From Eumeta japonica (taxonomy: Eukaryota; Arthropoda; Insecta; Lepidoptera; Psychidae): a DNA stretch of 64,000 bases. Each line of letters begins with the position of its first letter. The stretch's first letter is position 1. The stretch is taken from positions 186,001-250,000 of the forward strand of contig BGZK01000098.1 in the NCBI GenBank assembly GCA_005406025.1, given 5' to 3'. Position numbers and translations under genes: made by a program. This document shows, one piece after another, positions 40,401-55,400 of the stretch. The notes below the pieces were generated by a model that was not told where the DNA came from, did not search any database, and was given only the letters and a program-made list of their open reading frames with translations.

Positions 40401-43400
40401 AACAATCGCTTCTTTTCTTCCAGAAGCGGTGTTCGGGTTCTGGTTTAAATTTTCCTATCTTTTCGACGAATTTTATCTATTTGTTTGTGTAGTACACGGC
40501 GACGATAAATAACGTAACACTTACCCTCAGACGGTATATTACGCAGTTACTCTTCTTCTAATACAGCACTAGCGGGATCGCGGTTTTTCAAATGTTTTGG
40601 ACAATCGGCGGTGCGGGTACAAGCGAAATGTTAATGCACTTTGACGGCAAGTACACTAGAGGGCGCGGCGTGCGATGAAACAGTTCCGTCAAAGGAGCGT
40701 GTATTTCATACATTTAGCATCACTATACACGTATTGAATGATCGGCCCAAACGTTCATCATTTGACAAACTTTACATTTACTTTTATAACTTTAGCTTAC
40801 TGTGGTCCAACTCGTCGTAATAAGCCGTTTCGATCGAACGTGAAACTTACTAAATAGCCGGATAAAGAATAAAAAAATAATTTCAAAAATTATTAAGAAT
40901 AAAAAAAATCATTTTGTTCAGAGAAGTTATCAAATATTTTTATTCACCAGCTCTCACTTTTTAGCGTGACTCACCGGACTGAATCAACTTCTCTCTTCTC
41001 TCGTTCTCCTTCTGAGATTTCTCCCTGGCGACCATTGACCTGTGCGTCTCCAGGAAGGCCTTGCGTTGCCCTCTGTCGGCCAGGTACTTGGCGTACATGC
41101 CGGCGAAGTTCACGGCTATGTACAGCAGCAGGTTGGCGGACAGTATACGGATGCCGCAAGTAGGTGCCTGCACGTCCAAAGCAAAAAGCGATCAACTGTC
41201 AGTTGGACTCGCATTTTATATATATCTGCGCAACTATTTCGCGTTTCCTGATGGGTATTTATAAAGTTAGAATTAATATTAAGGTTTTTATTTATACCGT
41301 CAATAAGGTTCTATTACACTTTTTTTTTTAATTTTGGGGCTTAATAATTTCAGAGAGACTTGCTCATTCTTTTCGTATAACCTATAAAATCTTTTAAAGT
41401 TTGTGTTTTGTTTGTCTTGTGTTTTGAAGTTGTAAAGTGCATCATTATATTTATATTTGTTCTTAACAAACCCGTTAATTTAATATGTCACGTGATGATT
41501 TATTCTAATTAACCCACGAATTTTAATTGAATATTAGAATTTTGATTGTTGATGCTACGTTTTCGTTGTTGGATCGCTTAACTCATGTATGCCTAAAATG
41601 CAACTTCTATTCCAGTAGATTCGGAGAAAATGAGCTATACACTGAGAGAAAAAATCATAACTTGGAAACATCGTAACAACTTCGTGACACCAGGTGTTAT
41701 ATATTTTTTAGTTTTAAACCTGCAACATTAAAAAAATGTAACAGAGATTATATTTTAAACCGAACTAAAGACAAGAGAATGGAGAGAAGGCCGTTGTTTT
41801 TTTATTGTTTTCATAGTAGTAATGATGGTAGGAGGCAAAGGTAATTAGATTATAACACTTTGTTATTTGATACAGATTAATAAACTCTAAGAAAGCATAT
41901 TATTGTTTCCTTCATTACGCCGTAACGTAAAAAATGCATTAAGAAAATTCTGTATTTTTAAAACTACACTAGTTTAATAGTAATAGTCGATATACTTACT
42001 TGTTTTTCTAATTATAGACGATTTATAACTATTCTGTGCGGGAACATGGAAAAAGTGTAACAACGTACTTTTCTCACCTGTAGTACATTTTTTTTGTAAT
42101 TATGGTTTCGGAACCCTGTAATGAGCATGGCCCGATATGCTCTTAGCCAGTTTTTTTTTATTATGCAGTAAGAGTTTTATAAAGATTTAGGTTCCGTAGT
42201 TATGTCCTGTAAAATAATAATCGCTCTCATAATTTGACAGAATTTAATGAAACTTAGCATAGAGATAGCTTAAACGAAGGCAAGGGGTGTAGGTTACATT
42301 ATTTTTATTAGTAACAATCTTTACAATTCGACCAATTTCCCTGAAGTATGCTGTTTTTTCATAGTGTTTGTATGAAAGACATTCAAGACCCATCACAAAT
42401 TTGGACAAAGTAACTCTGTTGGGTCAACTTATATATTTTTTTTTATTTAAAGCATATATGAAAATCAAGCATTCCTTCTCTTATCAATATATATCTTTAA
42501 ATAAGCATTGTCAATACCTATCTTACAAATATAAGATATCGATTTTAAGAATAAGATATCGGCCTAGTGCGTGTCGGGCCATGCATTGTGTGAGTTACAA
42601 TCACAATGCGCAGACTTAGAACAGAGCTTTTTGTTTGAAATATATATATGGATTTATATATTAACCAAGTATACGGTTTAACATCTACGTCTAAAAAGAG
42701 GCCCACATAGTACGGGTGTTATAATAGATCTATATTTAAAATTGAAATTTGATTACATTTTTTATTTTACATAACCAACAACGTTATCTAAGTAATTTTC
42801 AATGGAATTTGTACGAAATTTTTGGGTTTTACTTGTTCGAATACATTTTATAAGTTGGTCGTCTATTACTCGTTAACTTGTAAAGCCTACTTATTTGTGA
42901 TAGTTTTCCTTTTAACTTTGTTATATATATACTGATGTGAATTTGTCGACACATTTAAGAATAACTATTTACCTAGCAGGAGGAGGGGCCCTTAAAGTGC
43001 TAATTTTTAACAAAAATTTTAACAAAAGACTTAGTATTTCGCAAACCGATCCCTAAATCGAAAAATCGTTTTCACAAACTCGTTATGTTTTTGAATAAGA
43101 TATCGAACTATTCCCCACGTCATGGGATAGACGGAAAAATCATCCACGCTTTACGTGTAGGGGAGGTAATTAAAATTTTTTTTTTAAATTATATTCTACC
43201 ATTTTATCGGCGTAATCAATAAGTATGCTTTTAGCAAATTATAGCTTTCTAGTACTAAACGTTTCTGATCTACGCCGGAGACAGACAGACGGACGGACAT
43301 GCAAATCTATAAAGGTTCTTTGGTAACTACAGAATCATAGAAATTAATATAATCCTAGAGGACTTTGGGAAGAAACACGGCAATGATACATAAAGAACAG

Positions 43401-46400
43401 TGACTAAATAAAATTACTTACAATACATTGAAAATTATCAATGAACATATAATGACTAATTTTGTATTAAGTATCAAAACACTCGTTTAATTAATAGTTT
43501 TTTTAAAGACAGAGATGTGAAATAAAGACTAAGAAACGTATTTCAAGTACAAGAAGAAAATACATATTTCATGTCTTTATTTCAAATAATTCATATCTCA
43601 GTTCGTTGGCATGTTTCCGTAATACCAAAGCATCTTATATGCATCGGATACTCACCGTTTGATTCATGGTGTCCAAGTAGAATACGGTGACCATGACGTG
43701 GCAGGCGGCCGCCAGCCACCCGAAGATAATGCACCAGATGAGGGACAGCGGCAGCATCGCGTACGGCACGAACACGATGAACAGCATGTACCAGACCTGG
43801 TACTCGGCCGCTTGGAAGCCGAAACCGCGACCGCTCAGACCTGCCGGACAAGCGTGTTTACGTTATGTGAATTTTTATTGTGTTTTAGACGCAACTTGCT
43901 GTTGAGACGTATATTTTCAGAAGATGAAATTGAAACTCATAAATATGTCTTCCATAAAATAAATCGTTAAATGTTTTTTTTTTTGAGTAATTTTTTGTAA
44001 GACTTTTTTACCTCCTATAAAATTATAAAAATGAAATGCTGATAAATAGTGCAAACATGCTGCGTTCATAGATTGGTGCAATGTGTAATGTAGACGTCTA
44101 TATTTACATTGATATCTAAGTTATAGACATTTATATGTAAACTTTGTTTCATGGAGTAAGAATTGTTATAAACAAACGCACACAAACGGTCACATATGTA
44201 GTTCTATTTAGTTTTTCATTGACTGCTTACTTTAGAGCAAATGTTTTAATAGTAATTTGATTTAAATGTTTTTCGTAATAACTAAGTATTTAAACTTTTT
44301 ATGAGATCTAGGTTTTAAGTAATTTTCTCTAAGACATATTAATTTGTTTTGCGACATTGATTCATAATTTCATCTCAATTTCCGTTGCCTTGAAAGTATT
44401 TTTCGTCCCATCCTAAATCAATTTCTGAAAAAATTTTTGTTTTGGACTTTGACTATAAAATAATTGGTTTAAAGTGACATATTATTGTATCTATAAAATT
44501 CCTTTAAATTATGAGTATTTATTTTTTTATGTAGGTCCTTTGTGTATCAGGCTCCGTTCTATCTGATTTGCTATTGAGTTGCTTTCGGTATAGCCGTAAT
44601 AGGAGAGCTTACTATTTCTTAATATTACTGCATTTAAAGCTTTTTACTTGAATAAGAGTGTAGTTTTTTAATTGCTAGTTAGATAGAGAAGGCTACTCAG
44701 TGACGTCACTGTTTACTAGAACCATATAGAATAATGTTAAATTTCGTTTTGCGATATGGAGATGACACAGTATTGTCGATGACCTATAGTACATTGTTTT
44801 TTAATCGATTTTGGTTTTAATTTCATATTTAGTCATAACCTCAATTAACCTTGCAAATTTCTCAACGAATATAATATCCTATATATCAATAAACTATCTT
44901 GTTTTACTCCTGTTGAGTGCTAGTCAAAATTTTCATTGTTGATTGCTAAACTTAGAACATCTGATAGTAGGATTGGGGTTTACGCCATTTTCCCCCCTTA
45001 AATAATATAGTTTGTCTCCCATAGACAAAAGACAATCGACAGACGCGGCGTAGGGAGGAGGATGCGCGAGAGATGTTAAACAGACTCATTTTCCGACGCG
45101 CCGGAGGTACTTTTGCTAACGCGCGGACGAGTAAAAAAGGAAAATGCGTGCCGGTACGGGATCAACTCGGATTATATACAGAAAACATATAATTTGCGGG
45201 AGTGAATAATTAAAACCAATGCCACTAGACGATCGCAGCCCGGAGCGCCTGGACATCTGAGACGTAGCGTCGGTGAAATCCAGGTGAGCCTCCACCTGTT
45301 CCTCAGGCCTGTCCCGACGAGTTCAATTGACCTTACCTTACGTATACGCTCTTAAATACCTATTTGTAATAAAGACGCCAAACGATCGAGTCATATTTAA
45401 CTTGCCCACATGGGCTCATAATCGAGGCGCAGCCTTCTACCACTACAAAGAACATTTTGCATAGGCTGTCTGATGATATGGCATATCGTGATTTAAGAGA
45501 ATAGAGTCGCGCGTGTAAAGTTACGACTTTAATCTATGTACAGGGAAATCGTCACTCCCAACGAAGAGTGACAGTTTCCATATATATCGGAGTCGTAAGA
45601 GTATTATATTATAGAGTCATCAACGGACACATATATGTTTCCGCCCGATCTGAGCGGGAAGGATCCCAAGAATGACATCAACGCAAGTAACATGCTCGTG
45701 CAGACTCGAAAGGAGTCTGTTCAGAATCTGATGCAGGTATTATACGAATCTGCCGATAACCAATGGCCTCCATTGGCAACCCCACAAAATGGGGTTGCCA
45801 ACCACCACGATACGAAGGAATACCGAAGAAATGGCTTTCGGCTCAACGGCTTCCGCATCGACCCCCGAGGGTTTGTCTTCAGTGAGCAGATCCTCGTCGT
45901 CCATTCCAACCCATACCTGTAATCGTGCGTCCGTCTGTACGTAACTACTAAACTAAACTAAAATTTAGGCCCGTTCAAAATTCAAATGAGCTTATCAATA
46001 TAACTTAACTATTTGTATTTTTTTCTGCCTTTTGTCCGAATCGAAGCCCTTAAAAAAAACATAGACTATGAAAACAGGTGTACTGCAATCCAGGGATGTG
46101 TAAAAAACAAAACATGTTTTCTATTATGACCCATGCTACCACAGCTCTTAATCGTTGAAATGGCTTGGACAATCGAATGTGTATGAAATGTATGACAGAG
46201 CAGGCAAATACATGAAAACGACTTACTTTTCTCTAGTCATAGCGAAGTGCGGCTAGACCAGCGCTGGTATTCTGCCGATTCCGTTATAACTTTGTAAATA
46301 TTTCACTTTAATATACGGTCATAATATCTATTGAAAAATTAAATTATATTACGACTTTTTATTTGTGTAAAAATAAAATGTGTGCACATGTTTCATTTAT

Positions 46401-49400
46401 CTTATTATATTGTTATCACTATTAAATATTCATTACTGTCGCCTATAATAATATATTGTATAAAAAAAAGTAGCGACAATATGTTTTTGTATGCTTTTAA
46501 AGATAATTAAACGATTCTGTTTTATATAATTGAAATTAAAAAAAATAGACTTTAATTAATATTCCTTTAGATTAGTTCTCATAAAATTTCAGAGAATTAA
46601 AATAGTAGGTTTCACATGCAATATTATTTGTATACTACACGACCACGATCTAAATAGCGCGGTGAACTTATCTGGCGTCTCCTTCTCTTCGTTTTTAAGG
46701 TTCGTATCTTAAAGAAGTCAATATGGGACCTACTTGATTCAGTTCAAATAAATGAAATGTTTCAATAAGATTTTATAAAAGTCTGGGAAACCTTTCAGAA
46801 AAAGCGATCAAGATTATGCCGTTTGGGGGATAAGCGTAATTTATTATCTACGTTCTAAGAAAAAAAAACATTAATTTTTTTATAGTTGTAATAATTCTTT
46901 TTTGAATTCAAAGTTAACAATACGTCGAAATACCTGTCTTTTTTGAAAACTATTCTAACAATACCTAAAAAAAATTAGATATTAATACGCGTTGTTATGT
47001 AAAATTTTCTAGTATAAGTTGATTTGTGTATCAAATTATTAGAGAAAAGAACCCTGAATATTGTCAGTGATTGGCGGGCGGGCTTAGGAGAGGCGCTCTC
47101 GAGGTCGTGGTCGTGTAGTGTGTACAATAAAGAAGGCAATTACAGCAGTATATGAGACCTTGTGCGATGAGCAGTACCCACGTGCACACGCCCGCCCAGT
47201 GCAGGTAGTTGTTGGCGAAGCAGCGCCACCAGCCCAGCAGCGCCAGGCCCATGTTGGCGCACGAGAAGCACGTGGTCCACGCTATCTCGTACAGCTCGTC
47301 GGCGTGGTCTGTCGATGGCACGTAAGAGGTGCATGTTAGAGATGTGCTTAAGCAAAAGTGCATAGATAATTCCATGTTTCGTATAAATGTGTGGATAGAA
47401 AATAAAGAACTAATTGCAAATTATTTTCTTAATGTCTAATGCTACAACTTTTGCAAATATTCATTATGATATAGTAATTAAAAGCTTTCAATTCAATTGT
47501 TCACACAATTTATAAACACAATTGAAATACACATACACAGTTTATTTTGTGCGTGAACAAGCAACTATAATTCGTCGTTAAAAATGAATCGTTCAAATAA
47601 AATTACAAATTTAATTTAAATGTAAAAGAAATCTTATTTATTTTAGGGCTTTATATTTTATACTACTGGTTTAGTTAATGATTTCATTCTTTTGGTAAAA
47701 TATCAATTAAACCAACAGCGGAACCTGACTTTAAATAAGTAATTTATAGCTTTCTATGTGTATTTAATTTGAGTAATCTATTGCTAGTATCAGGATCGCA
47801 GAAAATTTGAAAAGGGAGAATATTACTGTCAGTTTTCCTTACCGTAGTCGGACGTTGTTTGTGATGTCCTTTGACTTTTTTCTGTGAGGAGCCACATGAT
47901 CGTTAAGCACAACTACAAAACAAATAATGTTTTTTATTTAAAATAGCATATTTTGTAAGGATCGCCAAAAATGTAAAATTCATTGTCTAACGAGCTTGTT
48001 CAAATGTTCCTTAACTTCCTGCTATGAAAACAGTAATAAAATTGGGAAGTTACTGTTTCCAGTACGATTTTTGGAAAAAATCAACCATTTTCCGTGTGCG
48101 TGTGCGTGTGTATATATCTTATAAGTTTGGAACGGATTAGTCGATTGAAAAGTAGTTTGCGACATTTGAAAGGGGTCTAGGCAACTTAAACCTCCCTAAA
48201 AGTTGGACTAACTCCGCCCGGTAGATTTTAAGGAATCTCAAAAATAAGTTTTCAGACAAATGTTTTTTTGAAAGAACTTTTAGACTACTTTACCGATCGA
48301 TACAAAAATCTCATCAGCTCTTTTTTCTAAAAAGGTACATCGATTGCCGCTAATTACATAAAAGTAGATTGACTTCTCTATACGTTTTGCGCTCGTATGT
48401 AACTTTGTTAACGTGACGTAGAATTTAATACATTTTTCTGTTTAAGTACAACAATTTTTTCGGTTGTTATTGCGGTTGTTATTATATTTTAAAAACCGCT
48501 TTTTTGAAAATAGTCTACGACGATTGGAGATGAAAAATATAACATACAAAATCAACAATTAAAATAGATTATAGTTTACCTTGAGCGTTAGATCAACTAC
48601 GTTCACTAAGATGAGGGATTTCTGACGCTGTCTGTGAGAGTACCGCTGATATGAAAGTTCTAAATTGTCGTCCTGGAGAAGATAAATACCTTATTTTAAT
48701 TTTCTGCCTCTCGCTTAAAGTTGGTATGAAATATAACACTTTAAATGTTTCGTGTCAATTTTTATATGGTTTTATGTGTTTCATAACAATTTTTCATAAA
48801 TTTTACAGTTCGTACAGATAAAAGTAAAACAGTCAGATTAAAATAAAATTAAAATAATTCGACTCGCTGAGAACAGATTAGTTGTTGAAGGAAAAAACCC
48901 TGCTGGTGTCGCTGCTGCGTTTAGTAGAATTCGGTTTTGGACAACATACCTTATCGTTCATGAGAGAATTCGTCATGTAGACATAAAAGTAATGTAATTT
49001 GTCATTTTTCATGGCTGAGGTCGCGGCGGCGATGTAGCCTTGCTACTTGTACGGGAATTAGTGATGTACAACAATAATATATTTCATAATTTTTCATGAC
49101 AGGGACAGAGTCGGCGATAATAGCACCCTTAATTCAGATCAGCGCCTGCGTACGAAGCGCACATGGTTCCAATAAAAATATTACATTGCTATAGTTCTAG
49201 TGAGACATCGGCGACACGGTGTGGTAGTGGAGGGTTTTCCTATACTCTTATGAGACCAGTAATCTCTTTAATTTGTGACCATACACTATTTTTCTCTGAC
49301 TATTGAACGTCCTTGCGCAATCTATCGTTGCGTCTTGTATATCCTCATCGGACGTCGTCTTTATTATTGATTCAAAATTACTTCTAGGCTTACGCATAAT

Positions 49401-52400
49401 CTAGAATCATTGTTAATGTTCCGAAAGTATTGTATCGTTTAAACAGACTCTTTCCTTCTTGTATACCATTGAAGTTTTGTTATGAAAGAGTAATATCGAT
49501 CGAGAGGTGGTAGCTTGGTGGTCTAGAGCTTTGCCTTAAGGTACTGGATTCGAATCCTCAATATGGACGATTGACCAATGGGTTTACAATTCAAATTAAA
49601 CCTGCTCGTTCCATGCCCAGAAGAGCATTTTAAGTCGCCAGCCCGAAAGCAATTCATCGATTCGAATTGGGTCAGTATGGAGAAATTGAAGTCCAAGTCT
49701 TCCAATTCTTCATTGAAAGCTGTCGGTGGTGCCTTGAATGCATCAGCAATGGGGTGGTTTAAATCCCGACACATACTGATTGAGAAAGTAAAATAATCAT
49801 AGACTTTTAAATATACAGAAGTTGTTGGCAAAAGATGATTTCGTTTTCTTTCTATACATTGATGCCCTATCTGTTTGAAGATTTTCTGTAGAAATGCAAG
49901 TATAACAGCTTTGCCCAATTACTGCAAAAAACTTAGCAAAATAACCACTAAGTAGCTCATAAAATATGTTAGTTTCTCAAACAAAACAGGTCCCACAACC
50001 TGAAATGCTGCCTTTAATTTCTTTTGAGAAATACGCAATTGTTTGAAAAGTTTTGTGCGATTTTTATCAAAGACGTTTACCTTGAAGCTGGTCGTGATGG
50101 ATGGCCAGTATATGCCTCTGTAAGTGCGTCCCGTTTTTAGTATACTTTCTGCTATTTCTGAAAATAAAAGGCAGAAAACATTGTGGCATTATGAAACCAA
50201 AGAATTAATGTATGTAGTCACTCAATTTCAATTCGAAATTTTATTACAGGACAAAAATTTTGCAATTTTTTTTTTTGTTATCGTTGACATGAATAGCTAC
50301 ATAATTTAAAGCATAAAATAATACGTAACAACGGGTAAAAGTATGAATTATTCTAGAGTTACTATTGTCTTCATAAATTATAAATTGTCACGGTTGGCAA
50401 TTATCAAAAGAAAGTGTTACTATACATATTGATAAAATACTTTTTAAAAATGACAATTTACTATAAACATTTATTTTATAAATATGAAGACACATTTCAA
50501 CTATTATGTATAAAATCACAAAGAAAGGACAGTAATTTTACAAAGTTTGACGCCGAATTTCATAATGAATACAGAATATTTTCATAAAGACTCATTTGAT
50601 CGTAAATTAGTTTTCCGCTCTTATTGAAAATTTTGCTAACCTTTTGGGGAATGAATACGCATGAACATTTAAATGCATAAAAACTTTGGCAGAACGTTTA
50701 AGAAGCATAAATGCTTCTTCCGTAAACGGAACCCCAATGTAATATCGGTTAAGTCGCAATGAGGTGACAGTTTCGATGCGTATCAGGTAAATACGTTGGC
50801 TATTATATTGTTAAGCTCCAACATATCTTCACTTAGGTGATATTAATTATCAATGAGATTAACATTTGTATATTTTTATCATGGCACAATATTTAATATA
50901 CTATATAGCAGAGCTCTAGAAATTCCACTTGGTATGATCTTCTATTGCTTCGCTGGCGTTCATCGACCGTCATCAATTTTCATGGATGTTCCTCTCGTCT
51001 TTCCATCGCACACATAGCCACTAGAAAGTGGGTCAGCTACACCAACTCCAGAGGAGTCGCTGACCTGAGGAAGCAGTGGAAGATGGGAACTTTCAGAAGA
51101 TAATGAAATGCCCACTTCCCCCTCCTCCAGCTGTGAGTGTGGTATCTCATTGGTCGAGTCGGTCCATTTGCGGCGAAGTTGGCCACAGCATGCCTCTGCC
51201 ATATCTTTCGCCAATTTCTTTCATTCGTCTTTACTAGATGGGCAAACCATGTTAACACTATTTTTGACTTTAGTTAGAAAATGTATTTGTATTTGCCGCG
51301 AAATATTTCCGTTGTTAATACCAGAAAGCAGAGGCTTTTAGCTTGATTTTTCACAGTTACAATCTTTCTTAATAACTCCATCACGCTTACCGTCAACAGT
51401 AATCAGACAATTTAGAACAAAAGTCTTTCACATATTGCATTATATCACATTAAATTATGCCTTTCTATCTTTAAGCACCGTGATCTTTATCTTACTTATA
51501 CTTATTTACGACATTATATTGTCCTACGTATTTATGTTGATGTGACGTTATTATAATATTACTACTATTTTATTAACAAAATTAATTTTACATTAATCTA
51601 TGACATATTATTTTATTTGATATCATTAAAATGTTGATTGAAAAATTGCAAATGACACCACAGTCGCCTTATTAAGCTTTCTTATAACGACAATTGTAAT
51701 TTAATAATCTCCCCCTACACCATGATTCAAATTTTAAAATATTGACCCACCACTCACCCGGATCGTCGTGTCCGTCGAACGTGTGCACTCTGTGAGGACC
51801 GCGACTGGACGATCTGTCGTCGTCGCTTATCCTCTGAAAGCCATTTGCAAGTATCAAACACTATTCACTTATAGATCAATGACAAACAAATCACCGCAAT
51901 GATGCACCTAATATACGAGGAAACGAGTCTTATAAAGGCGGCTGTACTGAAGGAAATTCGGAATTGAACAAAATGCATAATTTCAAAATTACTGAGCCCA
52001 TTTTTCAATTTGTTTATTAAAGTTTTTTTTTATACATAATCATTAATAAAAACTAGTTTTGGCGATAGAAATTTCGCTGTAATGTAAAGCTTTTAGTTTT
52101 GTCATTAAAACGGAGTTCAAATAATTTTATAAAAAATAGTAGTTAGACCAGATAATTTTTTTAAATTTTTTATGATTCCGTCATATGTAAGTTTATTAAA
52201 CTGTAAAAATAGATAAAATAGGCATAAGAAATTTACCAAAGATCAGGCCGTTAGAGATAGAGACAAAGGATAGGCGGGGAAGGTAACGACTGTCTTTAAT
52301 AATTTTCGTAAGTTATGTCCAGACCTGAGAAGACATGAATGCCGCCAATAAAACTACGATAGTCTTATTCAAATGAAAGATAAGTTTAATGATTAAGAGC

Positions 52401-55400
52401 AATAATTTCTATGCATTCGGATTACAAAAATATTATAGCGTCATCAGAGGAAGGTAGGTGTAAATTTAATAACTACTAGCAACTGCCAAAACACGTAGTT
52501 TTGTATTACGGTAATGTTAACTAAATGAAGTCGATGAGAATACCTGTTCGTGGTCCGGTGCTGTGGAACTGGCACCGTCTCCGGGTAGGCGCTCTCCTTC
52601 CGGGGGAGGGGTGGCGTTGTCCTCGCGGCCGTCCCCGGCGACGTCAACTCCCCCCCCGACGCTGACGCCGCCGCCCCCGCCGCCCGCTCCGCCACCGTTG
52701 TCGCCGACGGCACCCCTACTGTCTCCGCTGATTCTACGCTGACACGCGTACTAAAATCGATAACATAGTTGTGTTATTTTGGTAGCTAAATACAACTGAT
52801 TAATTTTAATAGGTCCGTTTTGAGCAATGGTCTTATTCGATCGGAAACAATAACTATTTCACTTAAAGTGAGTAATTAACGCAGTAAGTGTTAAACGGTA
52901 CACTACATGGGACGGTCGACAGTCGCAGTTTCACCCATATTCATGATACCCGCTGCTTATGACCAGTTATCGGCCGATTCGAGTTCTAGTTATGCCCTTC
53001 GTTCGGGACGTACGGTGTTTAGTAAAAACTACCATGGGCCTCTATACGATAAAATTTGTGCCTTTAAATGTGATCGAATCACGTTACACTTGTCAGTTAC
53101 GTTTGCAGTAGCTCAAATACATGGTTATGCAAACGGGTAGTTTAAAAGTTCACTATCCATTTTCTCGGCAGTATAAAAATCGAGATGTATGCAACTCGAT
53201 GTGTACAACGTTTTAAAAACGCAATCCATCTAGTACATTTTTTTCAAAAATGGTTATAAGAAACACACCCGAAGAAGATACTGAGCGGGTGTTCAATCCA
53301 TAGCCAAGAAATTTAATATAATGAAGTGATAATTAGTATTAACGTTTTCAGTTGTAAAACTATTTTATTTTGATTGATATAAAGTGATTGTATAGAGAGA
53401 AATTAAAAATTACAGATCGTTATCGTTAAATAAATTGAGTAATTTAAATACTCTGACGCCATTTTGAAACCAGTTAGCCCATTAACTCGTTATACAAAGT
53501 TAAATTTCAACCTACATCAACGTCAGCAACTCATTATTAAAGTTAAATTTCATCGTAAATTTCAACGTAACCTGAAATAGAAAAGTGCAATCTAATTATG
53601 CGATTTATGTGAATAATTTATCGTATAAAGAAATATAGATTAGAAGTTATTGTATATTAAGATCAATAAATAGGAAAAATAATACGCAGCATTCATCATA
53701 CTAAAAAGCAAATATTATGAGCATATTTATTCTTAAAAAATCGACGGTAGATGAGACTGTAAATGAACAAATAAGTACACCACCTACCATCCTACAGAAA
53801 ATTTTTCTCTTCAGACATCCTTAATTCGAGTGGGTTTCATCGTATATCTGTTATTGTGGTGAGAACGTGTTCCCCTGAGTTAGGACCGGCTCTAGTATGA
53901 CTATTCTGGTTCTCATATTCTTCAGATGTTGTTCTGAATTCATGGGAGACAATATCTGTAGATCCATTTATAAAATTGATCATGTAGAACCAAAAGTTAA
54001 TAGTATCCTTCAAACACTTTCATATTTTCCAAACTTATGGAAAATATCATCAATCTTTCGAATCAGCTGAAGATTTTATACAAGTGATTTGAAATCTACG
54101 GAGCCACAAGAATCTGTTACAGCCTTTAAACATTACATGAAAAATATGTCCTTATGTTTTGAAAAATGATTTGAGCGAAAAGTAAGTGTATGAAATTATT
54201 TATTAATCCATTCTGAGAAATAAGCGTGAGTATGTTACTCACGCTTATTTTCGAGAAAAGTAGCCAAAGATCATACATAGATTTCCAATGGTATGATTTT
54301 TTCATACCTCTCTTGCTTCACAGAAATCCATCAATATTTTCATGCGATCTCATAGGTTTATGGTAAGCACTTAACATTTGGCGGCTCTTCTTTAATATGC
54401 CATCGATCTGCATAAAATTTTCGAGGGCAACCCCTGCCGACTTTTCCATCAAACGCATTCTGTAGATTTGTTTCGTCAGTCTACCATTCCAGATGGCTAA
54501 GCCACTGTAAAATATTCTTTCTACTCTAGTCCCTACATCTTTTTTAAGCTACATTGCTCTCTGACATCACTTTTCTTACATACATATTTCAAAGACGCTT
54601 CACAAATACTATACAGAGTTTACATCTCCAGCCCATTGATTTTACTTTCATTTACCTTCTGCTGTATCCAATTTTCAACATCGTACTTACGGAGAGAGAT
54701 TGGCACTTCATTATAGGATAGTCATACGTGTTTATTGTGAGACGCTTATACTTTTCATAATAGCAAGCAAGGCCCCATTCCCTTTATTTCCTGCGTTCAC
54801 TCTCCTTTTAATATTTCTATCATGTTTACAGTTATGTGTATACAGAGTACCAAAATACTATACCAAAATTTTTTAATTTACGTATATCGCATTCAGTCCT
54901 GTTTTCGCTTCTTTCAAACATGAAAAAACACGACACCATTTAAGGCTGTGTACGCACAAGGGTGGCCAACGTGTAACGTATCACGTAATGCAATACACAA
55001 CGTAACCGCATGGACGGGTTCGCGTCGCGGCAGCAGCCAACCCGATGCGTTCGCAAATGGACGCGCGTTGTTCCATTAGCTGTTGGTTTTTGTTGCCAAC
55101 ACATAGGCGTTCGTAGCGCCCGTATGGATATCGAGTGTTGTTAGAGCATACGTTAATTTGCGCACGAATACTAAATGGTGGGAGAACAACAATATACAAG
55201 GGAGGAAGAAAACACATATTTTTTATAGGGTTATATAGACAAAGGGATATCAATTATAGCCAGTCGATTGCTTTACCGAGATTGTTTTACGCATATATCT
55301 ATATTTTTTTTCCTTTTGACACTAGACATCCTGAGAAAATTTTTGTATTGCCCACTTATTTCCTGTGATTTTAAATCTAAACATTTTTTTACTTGGCCTT

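Noticed and set aside
49523..49918. 131-codon - strand frame
   Set aside because: Overlaps a tRNA-derived repeat, has no recognisable family and no fitting splice context.
50960..51258. Overlapping - strand frames ([18 protein letters not shown]...)
   Set aside because: Unrecognised, two competing frames, no good splice sites or cyclase phase; possibly an old repeat, but I cannot support a gene.
52444..52713. - strand Met frame rich in Ala/Thr/Pro
   Set aside because: Out of phase with the next cyclase exon; the in-phase frame ends exactly at the CAG|GTATTC donor.
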